A stretch of 64,000 nt of DNA from Galbula dea (taxonomy: Eukaryota; Chordata; Aves; Piciformes; Galbulidae). This document shows positions 47,339 to 59,017 of this stretch, piece after piece; position 1 is the stretch's first letter; each line of letters opens with the position of its first letter. The notes below the pieces were generated by a model that saw only the letters and a program-made list of their open reading frames with translations, was not told the origin of the DNA and made no database searches. The translations under genes were made by a program, and so were the position numbers. The DNA is taken from the NCBI GenBank assembly GCA_013399015.1, contig VWZX01008613.1:124001-188000 (forward strand), read 5' to 3'.

Positions 47339-49083
47339 CAGTGTTACTTCCACTGCAGCAGTGGTTTATGGATTCCTACTGAAGCAATCAGTGCTGAATC
47401 TAGTCAGGGATTACAGAGCTATTCCCTCTTCTTCCCTTCTGTCCAAAATGAGATTTACCAGGAAAAAAAAAATCAGCTTTTAGTCACTCAAGGCTCTCAG
47501 TGAGTCAGAGGCAGGCAGGTGACTTACAATGCCAACCCCTCTTAGAGCCAGGAGGTGACATGAGCAGCAAGGCTACACATCAGGGAGGGCAGCCAGGGAA
47601 GAAGGTGGTCAGCTTTAAGGCAAATTAATGATCCTGCAGGGTAGGTTCAGCACTAGTCTGAAGCAGCAAAACAGCCAGGGGGTTGGAGGATTCCATTCAA
47701 AAAACTAGAAAGTTGTCTGACTCCCCTAAAACTTCCCTCTTCAGGGGAAGATCCAGCTTGCTACAAAGCCAGATGGAAAAAAAGCCCTTCCCCTCCTTCT
47801 AGGGCAGTTGGCCACTTCTCAGTAAATGAGCAGGAGTAATTCAGCTCCTGACCTCAGTAGCAGTTGTCCCTAAATGAAGAAGTGAGCCAAAACCCCCCAG
47901 GAGGTTCAGTTAACCACACCCTACACACACTAACAGATCTGAAACCCACAGCTGAGTAGCACACAAATTCAAAGGGAAGCATTCAGCCCCCCATGACAGT
48001 TGTGACTGAATTCATTTGGCACAGAGGGATCACAGGAGGCTTGCCAAGAGTTCCAGGAACCTTTGACATGCAACCCTCAATGGGTCAGGTTTGTGAGGTG
48101 CAGTGCCAGCAGGACCTGACGTGCAAGCAGCATGGAAACACCAAACCAGCTCTCCAAACTCCATCTCCAGACAGGGGGAAGCTGGGAACACCACAGCAAC
48201 AAGAGATGCTTTTCAAAAAGACCTTGTTTCTGAGAAACATCAGCAGGTTTCACATGCACATCTCCATGTGCTACTCCAGCACCAGCATCCTACCACCAAA
48301 CCCAGCTTGGATAACAAATCCTTTGGAACACCCAACAAGAACTCTTACAGGAAGAGTTCTGTTTCCTTTTTAAAGCATTCCTCAAACTTTTCCTCAAGTC
48401 AGAGGAGAAGAATAACTTTGGGAAGAACACAGGAAGAACTTAGACCAGAATCACTGCCCACAAATTCCCCACTGGATGTTGGTTTTTAATTCACTAATGT
48501 CCTGAGCAACATTCCTTCTCACTTCACAACCTTCCTTCTTACTGCATATCATTCCTTACTCCTGAACCCTCCTCCTCACTCCACAACCTTCCTTTCCTCA
48601 AGAAGACTCTGGGTTTTTCCTTTCCCCCTTCTTAACAGATTCCTCACACCAGTGCTGTGTGCCCACCTGTGCCAAGGCAACAGCAGAGCTCAGGGTACTT
48701 CAACCTAGTCCAGGTTTGGACAAGCAAGAAAACAACCCCAAGCCTTGAGACAAGTCCTCTTCAGAACAGTGAGAGCCAAACCCCTCATGCCTCATGCCAC
48801 AAACAAGAAGTTCCAAAAAAGATTCTTTTAAGTAAATAAAAAGAAATCCTGGCTTCATGGACACTTGCACCAAAACAAGGGCAAGCTCCCAGCCTACAAA
48901 GGGCAGGCTCAGGAAGATCAAACCAAAGAACGATGCAGCACAAGTTTCACCATCTGTAGCTGTTGCAAGCCTGAGAGATGAGAAGCCAGGAGAAAGCACC
49001 ACTGAAGGTGGCTGTTCTCCTGCCCAGGCTTCAGCAGCACTACCTTCATGCCCCAAAACATCTCACTTCTGTTGGTGCTGTAC
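47339..49083. other. Unique sequence with a low-complexity patch
   Basis: The part at 48508-48602 consists of degenerate repeats of about 20 bases related to cttcacaaccttccttct. There is no CR1 for 1.7 kb. Confidence 0.35.
48508..48602 (+). repeat. Degenerate ~20-bp pyrimidine-rich repeat
   Basis: Successive words cattccttctcacttcacaac, cttccttcttactgcatatc, attccttactcctgaacc and ctcctcctcactccacaac share a common pattern. Confidence 0.6.
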
Positions 49084-49220
49084 CTTAAAAGGGACACTCA
49101 GACAAGGTTTCACCTCCCCGACGTGAGGCTCCAAGCTCCTTCTGCTGAGGATCCACCCCAGGCCTGATGGGCAGCAGCCAGTCACTCCCTGGGAAGGCTG
49201 ATGATTATTCTGGATGGGCT
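49084..49220 (-). CDS. Candidate internal exon (137 bp), minus-strand gene
   Basis: The acceptor (complement of 49221-49243: gagtgtttctctcttgcag) is strong and the donor TTTTAAG|GTACAGC acceptable. Only one frame is open: phase 1 in, phase 0 out, 45 codons with NNHQPSQGVTGCCPSGLGW and SLEPHVGEVKPCLSVPFK. Two CpGs survive inside (49120-49124) while the flanks have none, as expected for coding sequence. Its exit phase fits the candidate at 45120-45197. The product is not recognised. Confidence 0.5.
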
Positions 49221-49335
49221 CTGCAAGAGAGAAACACTCAGTGAGTGCCTTGTGCCAAGAGGAGTGAGCTGTTTCACACCCATCAGTCATGCTAAGCAAA
49301 GAGCCTTCTTACTCCCCCAACTCCTTCATTTAAGG

Positions 49336-49386
49336 ATGATAGAATGGTTTAGGTTGGAGAAACCCTTGAAGATCATCAACTCCACC
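49336..49386 (-). mobile_element. CR1 3' end remnant
   Basis: Antisense tail gatagaatggtttaggttgg then gaagatcatcaactccaccc. Only about 50 bases remain. Confidence 0.87.
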
Positions 49387-49707
49387 CAGAAACATAAGTT
49401 TTGTTCTGGAAGACTGGGATTGCCCCACATAACTGAGGCTGTCCCAGCTGCTAATGTAGTCTCCACATAAAACAAGTAGATCACTGTATTGTATGCACAG
49501 TTGGAGGTGCAACAGCCTGCAGAAGGCATGGAGATGGTCAAGAAGACTGAAGATGAAACACAGCTCAGGCCATTTGGGGAGTAAGCCAAGGCCATGCAGG
49601 CTGGTAGCACACTGGGAACATAGTGAACAACAACAAAAATTAGTCTTAAACTCTTCTGTTTTGCAGAAAGGACAACAGGGAACAGATGACACTTGGCCTG
49701 AAGCTGA
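49387..49707. other. Unique sequence
   Basis: No feature was recognised. Confidence 0.3.
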
Positions 49708-50215
49708 GAAGATCTCCCTCTGCTCTGGGGAGACCTCAGCTGCAGTGCTGGGGCCAGCTCTGGAGTCCTCAGCACAGCACAGACATGGAGCTGGTGGGGC
49801 AGCTCCAGAGGAGGCCACAAAAATGATGTGAGGGCTGGAAGCTCTCTGGTGTGAGGACAGGCTGAGAGAGTTAGGATTGTTGAGCAGGGAGAGGAGAAGG
49901 CTCCAGGGAGACCTTAGTGCAGCCTCTCAGTACTTAAATGGAGCCTCCAGGTCTGTAGTGATAGGACACTGGGTAATGGCTTTAAACTGAACAAGGGTAG
50001 ACTTAAATTAGATGTAAAGAATAAGTTCTTCAGTGTGAGGGTGGTGAGCCTCTGTCCCAGGTTGCCCAGAGAAGCTGTGGATGCCCCATCCCTGGCAGTG
50101 TTCAAGGCCAGGTTAGATGTGGCTTGGAGCAACCTGCTCTAGTGGAAGGTGTGCCCATGGCAGGTGGTTGGAACTAGATGCTCCCTTCCAACCCAAACCA
50201 TTCTATGACTATGAT
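49708..50215 (+). mobile_element. CR1 LINE, type A/D mosaic, 3' part
   Basis: Sense: starts with the Type A ORF2 end (gagaaggctccagggagacc) and continues with a Type D 3' UTR (gtagtgataggacactggg, gatgccccatccctggcag), ending accattctatgactatgat. Confidence 0.95.
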
Positions 50216-50724
50216 TTCTGCAGTCTTTACACCCAAATCTAAACCACTGCCTCAAAACCAACCTTATTTTCTCTTTCCTGGAGAAGACAAGGCTTGTGGG
50301 TAAAAGCAGGGCACTTGTTAGGCCAGCCACCATCAGTGGGACAAAAAAGAGGCCAAACCTTTCAACTGCATGAAGACTTCTGGAGGCCTGACACAGGGGA
50401 AAGTGCCTGCCAAGATATGCTCTCCCCACAAAAATGGCTGTGAGGTAGAATTAGGCATGTATCAGTTAGACCATCTACCAGAGCAGGTAGGTGGCTCATC
50501 TGGAGTTGTGGGTATGTTAGTGAGGAGGAGAGGAAAACAGTAACTATTTCACCAAGCTGGGGGAGAGACAAGGAAATTATTCCCTTGGCAACCAGCTTCA
50601 TAGGACCTGGTTATTTCTCAATTATTCAGTTATACATATTCAGTGTCTCAGCTACTTTCAGGACTCCTTCCAGTTTCAGATGTCCTTTTCAATCCTTGTC
50701 ACACAACACAAGAGGCAAAGTTTT
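50216..50724. other. Unique sequence
   Basis: No feature was recognised. Confidence 0.3.
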
Positions 50725-50912
50725 CCCAATGAGGACAATCAGGCATTGGAATAATCTCCCCAGGGAAGTGATGGAGTCCCCAGCACTGGACATGCTTAAG
50801 GTTCAGCTGGACAGGTGCTGGATGATCATGTCTAGATCATCTTGTGCTTTGGACAAGAAAGGTTGGACCAGATGATTCCTGATGTCCCTTCCAACCTGGG
50901 ATTCCATGAGAA
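50725..50912 (+). mobile_element. CR1 LINE, older divergent type
   Basis: Sense: ggcattggaataatctcccc, gggaagtgatggagtcccc, gaccagatgattcctgatgt, gggattccatgag. The wording differs from Types A-D and looks older. Confidence 0.85.
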
Positions 50913-51292
50913 AGAGGCAAGATACACTTTTATAAGGTAAAGCAAACCTCAAAGAGCTAAAAGGCTGTTAGAACATCTTGGCAACATCAGCATCCTCCTC
51001 AACTGCAGCCAGGAAAATCCTGAAGCTCTCTGTTCTAATGCCTTATCAGAGCATTCAAGCCCTCTCCCATGGAGAACAAGCTGCTTTCCACAGCACCCAA
51101 ATCACCCCCCCAGCATCCAGGCAGCAAAGCCAACAGCAGAACCAATGCCTGAGAGCTCCACCAGCAGCTCCCAGCTTAGCCCTTGAGCACCTTGGTGAGA
51201 CTGGCAGGCTGCAGAGCACCACTGAAGGACCCAAGAGCACCACTCCAACTCAAAAGTGTTCCAAGGACAGCTTTTATATTTGCATTGGGAGC
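50913..51292. other. Unique sequence
   Basis: No feature was recognised. Confidence 0.3.
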
Positions 51293-51775
51293 TGATCCAG
51301 AGGAGGCCACAAAGATGATCTGAGGGCTGGAAGAGCTCTGCTGTGAGGAATGGTGAGAGAGCTGCTGGGAGGCTGAGAGAGTTGGGGTTGTTCAGCCTGG
51401 AGAAGAGAAGGCTCCAGGGAGACCTCAGTGCAGCCTTGCAGTGCTTAAAGGAGCCTAGAAGAAAGCTGGGGACAGATTTTTTAGCAGGACCTGTATGACA
51501 GGACAAGGGGTGACTTCTAAACTAAAAGAGTGAGATTTAGACTAGATGGAAGAAATTCTTCACTGTGAGGCTGGTGAGACACTAGAACAGGTTGCCCAGA
51601 GAAGATGTGGATGCTCCATCTCTGGAAGTCTTCAAGGCCAGGTTGGTGTGGCTTGGAGAAGCCTGGTCTACTGGAAGATGTCCCTGGCCTTGGAAGGGGC
51701 AGTTGGAACCAGATGATCTTTGAGGTCCCTTCCTAACCCAAATCACTCTGTAATTTGATAAAATAAATAAATAGT
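51293..51775 (+). mobile_element. CR1 LINE, type A/D mosaic, 3' part
   Basis: Sense: gagaaggctccagggagacc followed by Type D UTR (gtggatgctccatctctgg, gaccaggttgg-like text), ending in a shortened tail then aaataaataaatag. The region 51340-51380 has a local duplication of gagagagctgctgggaggctg-type text. Confidence 0.94.
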
Positions 51776-52730
51776 TTGTCCATAAGCTGCTGTAGAAAGG
51801 AGATTCCATACTGCAGACACAGGGAAGAAGCAGCAGGGCATCTCCTCCCTTGTGGGGCAGCCATGCTCCCCAGACACCCACCCCACCACTTCCCATTCCC
51901 CAACAAATAAGCCCCAGGCTTGCTGAAGGCCATGTGGGTTCCTGCTGCAGCTTGGGAGCAGAACAGGCTCCCTCTAATTATCCCTCAGCCTGATGACATC
52001 TAAATGCTGCAACAGGAATACATCAGGGACTCAAAATGAGAGAGTGTGAAAACAAGCTCATCTCCTTTCTCTGCTCACACCACAGGTCCCAGGCACTGGA
52101 GGACATGCTCTGCCCTGAGTCATTCTCAACACTGCTCCACAGCCCAGCACCAACCATGGCAATTTCCCACACAAGTCATGTTTATTTTGAATTCCCTAAA
52201 ACTGAGAGGATAGCAAGAGCAACTTGGAGACAGCAAAGAGGAATGGGGTGGTTAGAAGGCCCAGCCATGTCTAGAGAGCCTTATTACAAGTAATTTATAT
52301 GTAAATGAAACAAATATCCCTCACTTTTCTAGCAAAATGCCAAATTCCATACCAATTTACATGCTTCACAATCTCATTGACTTCAGAGGGATTGCCTGTG
52401 GTGTGTACCACCAGGATGTGGCCTCCCTGTGACACCACTAATCCCTTGATGGTTCTCCCTTAAACACCCCACCAGCCAACCAAGTGCTGCAGCTCAGACC
52501 CCAAAAGCCAGGCCTCAGCTTCTCCTCCCTCTATTAAGGGTTAGCAAGGGGAAGGGGGGGGAAGGGAAATAAAGATCTGATGATGGCAATGCCAAGTCAA
52601 ACTCCTGGCCTTGGTGGAAGGTTCTTTGGGGCAGTGCAGGGGGGGGAAGGTGTGAACCCTCCTTTAAATCCAGATCCAAAAGTCATTCTGAACCCAGGGC
52701 ATTCAGGACTTTTGCTAGGAAGGGCAGGGA
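51776..52730. other. Unique sequence
   Basis: The part at 52270-52400 is AT-rich and may be conserved non-coding DNA, which cannot be judged here. Poly-G runs lie at 52552 and 52640. Confidence 0.3.
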
Positions 52731-52926
52731 TAGAATCATAAAACCAGAATGGTTTGGGTTGGAAGGAACATTTCAAGGTCACTCAATCCAACCTCCCTGC
52801 AGCCAGCAGGGACATCTGCAACTAAAGCAGGCTGCTCAGAGCTCCAACCAACCTGACCTGGGAGGGTTCCAGGGCTGGGACATCTCCCACCTCTCTGGGC
52901 AGCCTGGCCCAGGCTCTCACCACCCT
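52731..52926 (-). mobile_element. CR1 LINE, type A, 3' part
   Basis: Antisense tail agaatcataaaaccagaatgg, then ccaacctccctgcagccag, gctgggacatctcccacc, truncated after ctctcaccaccct. Confidence 0.95.
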
Positions 52927-53804
52927 AAAATTAACTAAGTCAGGCTCTAATCTGTTTTTATGGTTGTTTAAATTCTCCCACTTTCTAAGATTTCACCACT
53001 TCCTCATGATAAAGAGCTTCAGTCTGGCAGCTCATCTGCCCCTGCTCTGCAAGGCATCAGGGCAGATGTTTCCTCCAAGCAGGCTGTTAAAAACGACAGG
53101 ACCTGCTTCTCCCTTTGCAAAGGGTGACTGCTGACTCCCCTCCCTCTTCACTTGCATCACAGCTGTTATTTACAGTGCTACCAGCACACTGGGATGGTGC
53201 CTAATAAATGTTTAATGGCCCAGTAAACACCAAGGGCTTCATCTAGAGCCCACTTCAAAGCCTCATCAAATATAAGAATCCTTTGCATGTCTGCCTGCCA
53301 CTTCCCTGGCTCCTGGGGGATGCAGGAGATGTGCACAGGGCTGGACTGGGACCAGAAAGGGGAGTCAGCTACAGGAACAGGGAGTGAGCTACAGGGAAAG
53401 GGGAGCTGGCTACAGGAAAAGTGGAGGGAATACAGGGAAGTGGGATAACTTTAGCTATAGGGACAGGGATGTTTTTTTCCCTGCTTCCACCTGAGTTTCT
53501 TGCTCCCAGAAGGGCAGCACTGTGCCCCCAAACCTGTTGGGACTCAACTTCCATCTACTAGGGAGATGCAGGTGGCACCTGCCTCTGGGATTCCATAAAG
53601 CAGCTCTTTCTAACAGGAATATTCCACTTCTGTGGAGGAAGGTGAGAGAAGTCTCACCTACTTACAGACTGGGGTACAGGGGCTTCATGAAGTACCTTGG
53701 GAGGCTATGGGACCAGAAATGCTGAAGCTTTTTAGAAAGAAGCTTTAGTTTGAAAAAACTAAGGGCCTAGAATCAATACTTGAGCAGTTTCTATATCCCA
53801 CAAC
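52927..53804. other. Unique sequence with a minisatellite
   Basis: Apart from the repeat at 53361-53440 nothing was recognised. The part at 53150-53270 is AT-rich and repeat-free. Confidence 0.3.
53361..53440 (+). repeat. 20-21-bp minisatellite, four copies
   Basis: Units ggagtcagctacaggaacag, ggagtgagctacagggaaag, gggagctggctacaggaaaa and a diverged fourth (tggagggaatacagggaag) follow each other directly. Confidence 0.88.
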
Positions 53805-53885
53805 TTGCCCAGTGCACAGGATTGCTAAGCAGCTGAACCCTTCACACACAGCTACCCAGGCAAGGGCTGACTTCTGCCAGAGCAA
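53805..53885 (-). CDS. Weak exon candidate (81 bp)
   Basis: The acceptor is strong (complement of 53886-53915: ttgtttttttttctcccccatcag) but the donor CAA|GTTGTGG is poor; an earlier one (TGG|GTAGCT) is possible. Phase 0 in and out, reading WQKSALAWVAVCEGFSC. Its phases do not fit between the candidates at 55382 and 49084, so it is either an optional exon or chance. Confidence 0.18.
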
Positions 53886-54427
53886 CTGATGGGGGAGAAA
53901 AAAAAACAATTCTTCAGGCAGATAAACCACTTCCTCAGAGCTGAAATGGAAGATATATTTCCCCTCCAATTACAGCTGTGGGTCCATTACACAATATTCC
54001 CTCCCCATGCAAGTCTTACTTATCTCCTAGACCCTCATAACTCCACTAGGATAATTTAAGTGAGTCATTCTGACACATTAAAGCAAAGCAGTTACATTTT
54101 TATTATGCTATTACACATGGCTGGGACAAGCTTCCCTAAAGACCTGATGCTAAATCACAGTCTAATTATGGTTTGGTAAAGGAACAAGAGATAAACACAT
54201 CAGAAAAAAGCCATGAGGACTTCCCAGAGAGACCTCAACCCCAAGGCATCATCCAGCCCTTCCACACACAGGCCCCAAAAGCCAGCCCTCTTCTATAGTT
54301 TTCTGGACCTTATGCAAAGTTGGATATATTTTCAGCCTCCAAAGTAGTCTCCAAATCAGGTCCTGTTACTGGTGAAGTCTTCTGCTACAGCCAAAGCCAA
54401 CTGACTCCACCATCACCACCTCTTGGC
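53886..54427. other. AT-rich unique sequence
   Basis: The part at 54030-54200 is AT-rich, repeat-free and rich in TAAT/ATTA words (ttacatttttattatgc, tctaattatgg). It is a weak candidate for conserved non-coding DNA. Confidence 0.3.
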
Positions 54428-54640
54428 TCAGATGAGGAAGTTCTTCACTGTTAGGGTTGTGAGACAGTGGAACAGGTTGCCCAGAGAGGTTGTGGAAGCC
54501 TCATCCCTGGAAGCTTCTAAGACAAGGCTGGATGGGGCCCTGGGCAACCTGATCTAGTGGGAGGTGTCCCTGCCAGGCAGGGGGGCTGGAACTAGATGAT
54601 CTTTGAGGTCCCTTCCAACTCTGACCATTCTATGATGGGA
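54428..54640 (+). mobile_element. CR1 LINE, type D, 3' part
   Basis: Sense: gaggaagttcttcactgtta, ggttgcccagagaggttgtg, gagcaacc-like ggcaacctgatctagtggga, ending accattctatgatggg. Confidence 0.94.
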
Positions 54641-55381
54641 CAGACCTGGTCAAACTGAAGGCTCTCCCCCACAGAAGGCAAGGGATCAGAGCAGGATTAT
54701 GAAAACAGGGGCTCAAGGCCAGAACTGAAGGAGCCTGGAGGCAGGGCTGTGGTCAGGGTGTAGCTCCCTGTGCTGCTAGCCCCATCCCTCCCCTCCATGG
54801 GAGTTTGGATTCAGTGTGGCCAGGAGACTCCAGCAGAGGATGTTTGTAAACTCCCAGGGCTGCCCAAAAGGCCACATTAGAGAATGACAAGAGCTCATCA
54901 GAAATCCACCCAAAGCAAACCACAGCACTGCTTGCTTGCTTGCCTTTTTGGGTGAAAGCAAAAGACCTACCGGTAACGACACCCAAAAACACTTCCTGCC
55001 TCTGCACAGCTCTTTGTTTGTTTTGGGTTTTGGTGGTGGATGGGAGCACAGACTACAGTTTGTGGCAGAGAGGTGATTGCTGCTAATGCAAAGGGCTTTT
55101 TTGACTTGGATTTTGCTCCCCCCCCCAAAAAAGAAAAAGCAAGCACTAAAAATGCCTCTCTGCAACAGCTTGGTCCTGCACTCACAGATGGTAGCAAAAA
55201 ATAGCATTGTTTTTTGGGGGCTTTAGTCACTTTTGAACAGATAACTAGATAAAGGAAGACATGGACTTGAATTAGAGCTCCCTCCTCTTTTGTTTTTTGC
55301 AGCTAACCCTTGGAAATGCAGTAGGGAAAGAGGGTTTCACAGGGCTCTAGGAAAGCACACTTGGAAAAAGAAGACATTTAC
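54641..55381. other. Unique sequence
   Basis: A minus-strand donor-like TTACCG|GTAGGTC with CpGs lies at 54972, but no good acceptor pairs with it. Poly-C/poly-A runs lie at 55119-55137. Confidence 0.3.
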
Positions 55382-55446
55382 CCAATGAGGAGAATGAAAA
55401 CAAGGAGAAACAATAAGAGCCAGGGAAGTTTGCTCTGAGGAGGCAG
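55382..55446 (-). CDS. Weak-to-moderate exon candidate (65 bp)
   Basis: Splice signals are very good: the acceptor is the complement of 55447-55490 (cttcctcctttcacctccccag) and the donor ATTGG|GTAAATG is near consensus. All three frames are open, so the frame is not fixed by the exon itself. Phase 2 in and 1 out (reading CLLRANFPGSYCF) would link 59018-59172 to 49084-49220 without a break. Another frame reads as a hydrophobic stretch (PWLLLFLLVFILLI) that could merely reflect a pyrimidine-rich strand. Confidence 0.25.
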
Positions 55447-55689
55447 CTGGGGAGGTGAAAGGAGGAAGCAAGCAAAATGAAACACACAGCAAAAAGATAC
55501 AAATTCATCTAAAAGAGCAAGAGAACTCTTCAGCCATTTTAAATGTATCCAAAACTGCATCCAACAACTGAGATGGGATTGTACAGTGCAAGAGGATTCC
55601 AACTCCAGCTGTGCTTGTGGACACAGTCAAACCCCTTCAGAGGGCTCAGCCCATCTCTCTGGCTGCTGAGAACCTCAGTGTCCCTGCCT

Positions 55690-56300
55690 CAGAATCACAA
55701 AGTGGCTGAGGTTGGAAGGGACCTCTAGAGGACAGCTGGTCTAATCCTCCTGCCAAAGGAGGGTCACCCAGAGCAGGCTGCCCAGGACCATGTCCAGATG
55801 ACTTCTGAGTGTCTCCAACAATGGAGATTTCACAGTTCCCAGGGCAACCTCCCCCTGTGCTCAGTCACCCTCACAGTCACAACATGTTTCCTGCTGGTCA
55901 GAAGGAACCCTCCTTTGTCTCAGTTTGTGCCCACTGCCCCTTATCTTGTCACTGGGTACCACTGGAAAGACCCTGGCTCCATCCTCTTTGCATCCTCCCT
56001 TCAGGAATTCCCAGCCATTGAGCCTTCTCTTCTCCAGGCTCAACAGTCCCAGCTCCCTCAGCCTTTCCTGAGAGCAGAGCTGCTCCAGCCCCTGCATCAC
56101 CTTCACAGCCAAAGTCCATGTCTCTTCTGAACTAGGGAACCCAGCACTGAAGCCAGTGTTCCAGCTGTGGGCTCAGCAGTGCAGACTGGAGAGGAAGGAT
56201 CAGCTCCCTCGACCTGCAGGCAATGCTGTGTCTGACACTGCTCAGGACACCACTGGCCCCCCCCGTTGCAAAGGCACATTGCTAGCTCCTGCTGAACCTC
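55690..56300 (-). mobile_element. CR1 LINE, type C-like, long copy
   Basis: Antisense: agaatcacaaagtggctgag, gggtcacccagagcaggctg, cactgccccttatcttgtca, cttctcttctccaggctcaa, then the ORF2 end up to caggacaccactggcccc. Divergent sequence to about 56410 may be part of the same copy. Confidence 0.92.
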
Positions 56301-57180
56301 TGCTGACCACTCCTGATCATCTTCTCATCCATCAAGTGCCTGGAAATGGTTTGCAGGATGAGCAGCTCTATCTCCCACCTGTACTTCAGTTCTGGCTCAA
56401 AAAGCTGGAGAATCTCACATTTATCTCCTGAGTCTTCCTGAGGGACACTGCTTGATTGCTGCAGTGAAAGAAAGTGCAGGGCAACAGCACATGCAAGAAA
56501 GAAAAACACTTGGAGGTCCCTAAGAAACCTGATCTCTTCCAGGCAAGCTCATCACCAAGGAGCTGAGGTTAGATGGAGAGGTAAGAAAGGCCCAGCCACT
56601 ATCAGCTGTGTGGCTGATCAACAGCCAGCATTTTCTCCAGCAGTGAAGCCTGTCCTCACTGCAAGGAACTGCCACTTCCTTCCAGCACAAATGGATTACT
56701 CAGGGACACAGCAGCCAGGGGCAAAACTAACTCTGGGAGCCCAGCCTGTCCCAGGAGATCAGCTCAAAGCCAGCCTGCTTGTTTCCTCCACTGTACACAG
56801 GCTGGGAATTGGATGGCCTCTGATTGCTTCCATCACCACAATCATTAGCTTAATTTTCAGCTTCTTCATTTTGGCAGAGACTCTCCTAAAAGCCTAAGCA
56901 AGAACAATTAATGTAAGAATTCAGTGAAATTAGGCACCAACAAGGTTTGGTGTCTGCCCCTCTTCCTTCAAGTGAGATGGAAGACTAAGTGCTCAGCACA
57001 CAGGCTCCTGAGAAAGCCTACAAAAGCAGATGCCCTCAGAAGAGATCCAAAAAGCCTTTTTCTTAATAGAAATCATTTAGACCTTGCCAACAAAAAACAA
57101 AGCTAAATCCTGCAAGACCAGAAAGATGGTGGCCTAGCTTCAAGCCCCACTTGGGCTCAGCAATTCAAATCTCTTCCCAC
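56301..57180. other. Mostly unique sequence
   Basis: The first 110 bases may be further CR1. The rest holds nothing recognised. Confidence 0.3.
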
Positions 57181-57210
57181 ATGTGAGGGCTGGAAGCTCT
57201 CTGCTGTGAA
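57181..57210 (+). mobile_element. CR1 fragment, inverted relative to its neighbour
   Basis: gtgagggctggaagctctct in sense orientation abuts the antisense copy at 57211 and is the exact inverse of 57258-57277. Confidence 0.88.
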
Positions 57211-57575
57211 GGTCTCCAGGCTCAACAACCCCAACTCTCTCAGCCTGGCCTCACACCAGAGAGCTTCCAGCCCTCACATCATTTCTGTGGCCTCCTCTGG
57301 CCCTGCTCCCCTAGCTCCATGTCTGTGCTGTGCTGAGGACTCCAGAGCTGGCCCCAGCACTGCAGCTGAGCTCTCCCCAGAGCAGAGCAGAGGCACAATC
57401 CCCTCCCTGCCCTGCTAGCCATGCTGCTGGGGATGCAGCCCAGGACAGGGCTGGTTTCTGGGCTGTGAGCACACATTGCTGCCTCCTCTCCAGCTTTTCA
57501 CCCACCAGTACCTCCAAGTCCTTCCCCAGGGCTGCCTTCCTCTTCATCCCCCAGCCTGTATCTGTGCTTCCCTGT
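57211..57575 (-). mobile_element. CR1 LINE, type A, ORF2-side segment
   Basis: Antisense: ctccaggctcaacaacccca, ctccagagctggccccagc, gctgagctctccccagagc, cccaccagtacctccaagtc (complement of the EKDLEVLVG region). The usual 3' end is missing and replaced by the inverted piece at 57181. Confidence 0.94.
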
Positions 57576-58682
57576 CCTTCTCTGATGATGCTATGATGCT
57601 AAGCAGCCAAACATGCAAGTCCCCACACCACAAAGCACACAGCAGTGATGAGTGGACTGACTGAGGAGGGAAGCTCTGGACACAGTCCTTTTCCCCCAGG
57701 ATTTTCTGTCATATATTCATGGGAATTGAGGAACCCACAGGCACTGGTGCAGCTGAAGGAGGCTCCAGGACACAGCTCCTTCCCTTTTATGTTCCACCAA
57801 GAAACTGTGTGCTTCTCAGCTTTGAGTGGCAAGGAAGGACACAGCATTTGGGCTTCAAGCAGCCAGATGGTGCTGCAGGTTTCCTGCCAATGATCAAAGG
57901 CATGAGAACCTAACATGGAGACCAGAAGCATCTCAAGGAGCTTCCAGTGTCACCTTCCCAAGCTCCTGGGATCACAGTTCTGATGTTATAATAATTTATT
58001 TCTAAGGATACAGGTCTCCAGAAACTGTCTCCTACTCCAAGGCTAAGAGCTGGGTGACAGTCACTTTCAGATTCCAAGTTCTCTACTCATTCATGAATTC
58101 CAAAGCAAAGCTAAACAGATGCCCCATTAAGTCCAGTTTCCTTCTATTTGAGAAGGACTATAATTATCCCCAACTTCACAGACACAAGACACTCCCTGAG
58201 AGGTGCCTTGTCAACCAGTGTGATGACAGAGGCAGCAACACACAAGCCCACTCACCCTACCACTGCTCTCCAACCTTGCAAAACAATTGCCTTCCCACCC
58301 AGAACTGAAGGTTACAGTTACAGTGAGAATGAGCCCAGACCTATTTAAAGCAAAACAGGGGGGAAATGGGAAAGGAAAAGGTGTAATGAAAGCATGCAGG
58401 CAACTGTAAGAGAGAAGAGAGACTCATTTCTGCACTGCACCTTCTCTGCTCATGGTTTGTCTCAGCTGCCAAGCACAAATTAAACACTGGAGCTAAAACT
58501 CTACTCATCTGGTACCTTTAACACTTAGTCACTAGGAACTGAACATCTGCTTTTGCTTTGAGGCTTTCAGCAGTGACTCAATGTTATCTACAGTGTTGGA
58601 CTGCTGAAGATTAATATTCCTGAGGGCTTTCTTTTTTCCCCTCCTCCTCTAGTTAACAGGGCTGCTTGCTTTCAGAGGGAGG
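57576..58682. other. Unique sequence
   Basis: A 110-codon minus-strand ORF (57931-57599) has no recognisable motif. Nothing else was recognised. Confidence 0.3.
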
Positions 58683-58899
58683 AATCAGACTAGATAGAAA
58701 GAAGATATTTTTTATGCTAAGAGGGGTGAAACACTGTCCCAGGTTGCCCAGAGAGGTGGGAGATGTCCCATCCCTGGAATCATTGCAGCTCAGGTTGGTT
58801 GGGGCTCTGAGCAAGCTGATTTAGCTGCTGACTGCAGAGGTGTTGGACTAGAAAACCTAGAGAGGTCCCTTCCAACCCAAACCTTTCTATGAATCATCC
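58683..58899 (+). mobile_element. CR1 LINE, type A, 3' part
   Basis: Sense: tcagactagatagaaagaag, gaggtgggagatgtcccatc, a deletion in the gatgtccctgctgactgcag segment, ending gtcccttccaacccaaacc. Confidence 0.94.
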
Positions 58900-59017
58900 T
58901 AAAAAGAGTGTTAAAAATTCATTACAGTTGGACATCAGTTGAGAAGGAAGCACAGGACCCAGAGAAATTTCCTTCTCAGCTGGAAACACAGCAGCTGAGG
59001 TCTCTACCAGAGCACAC

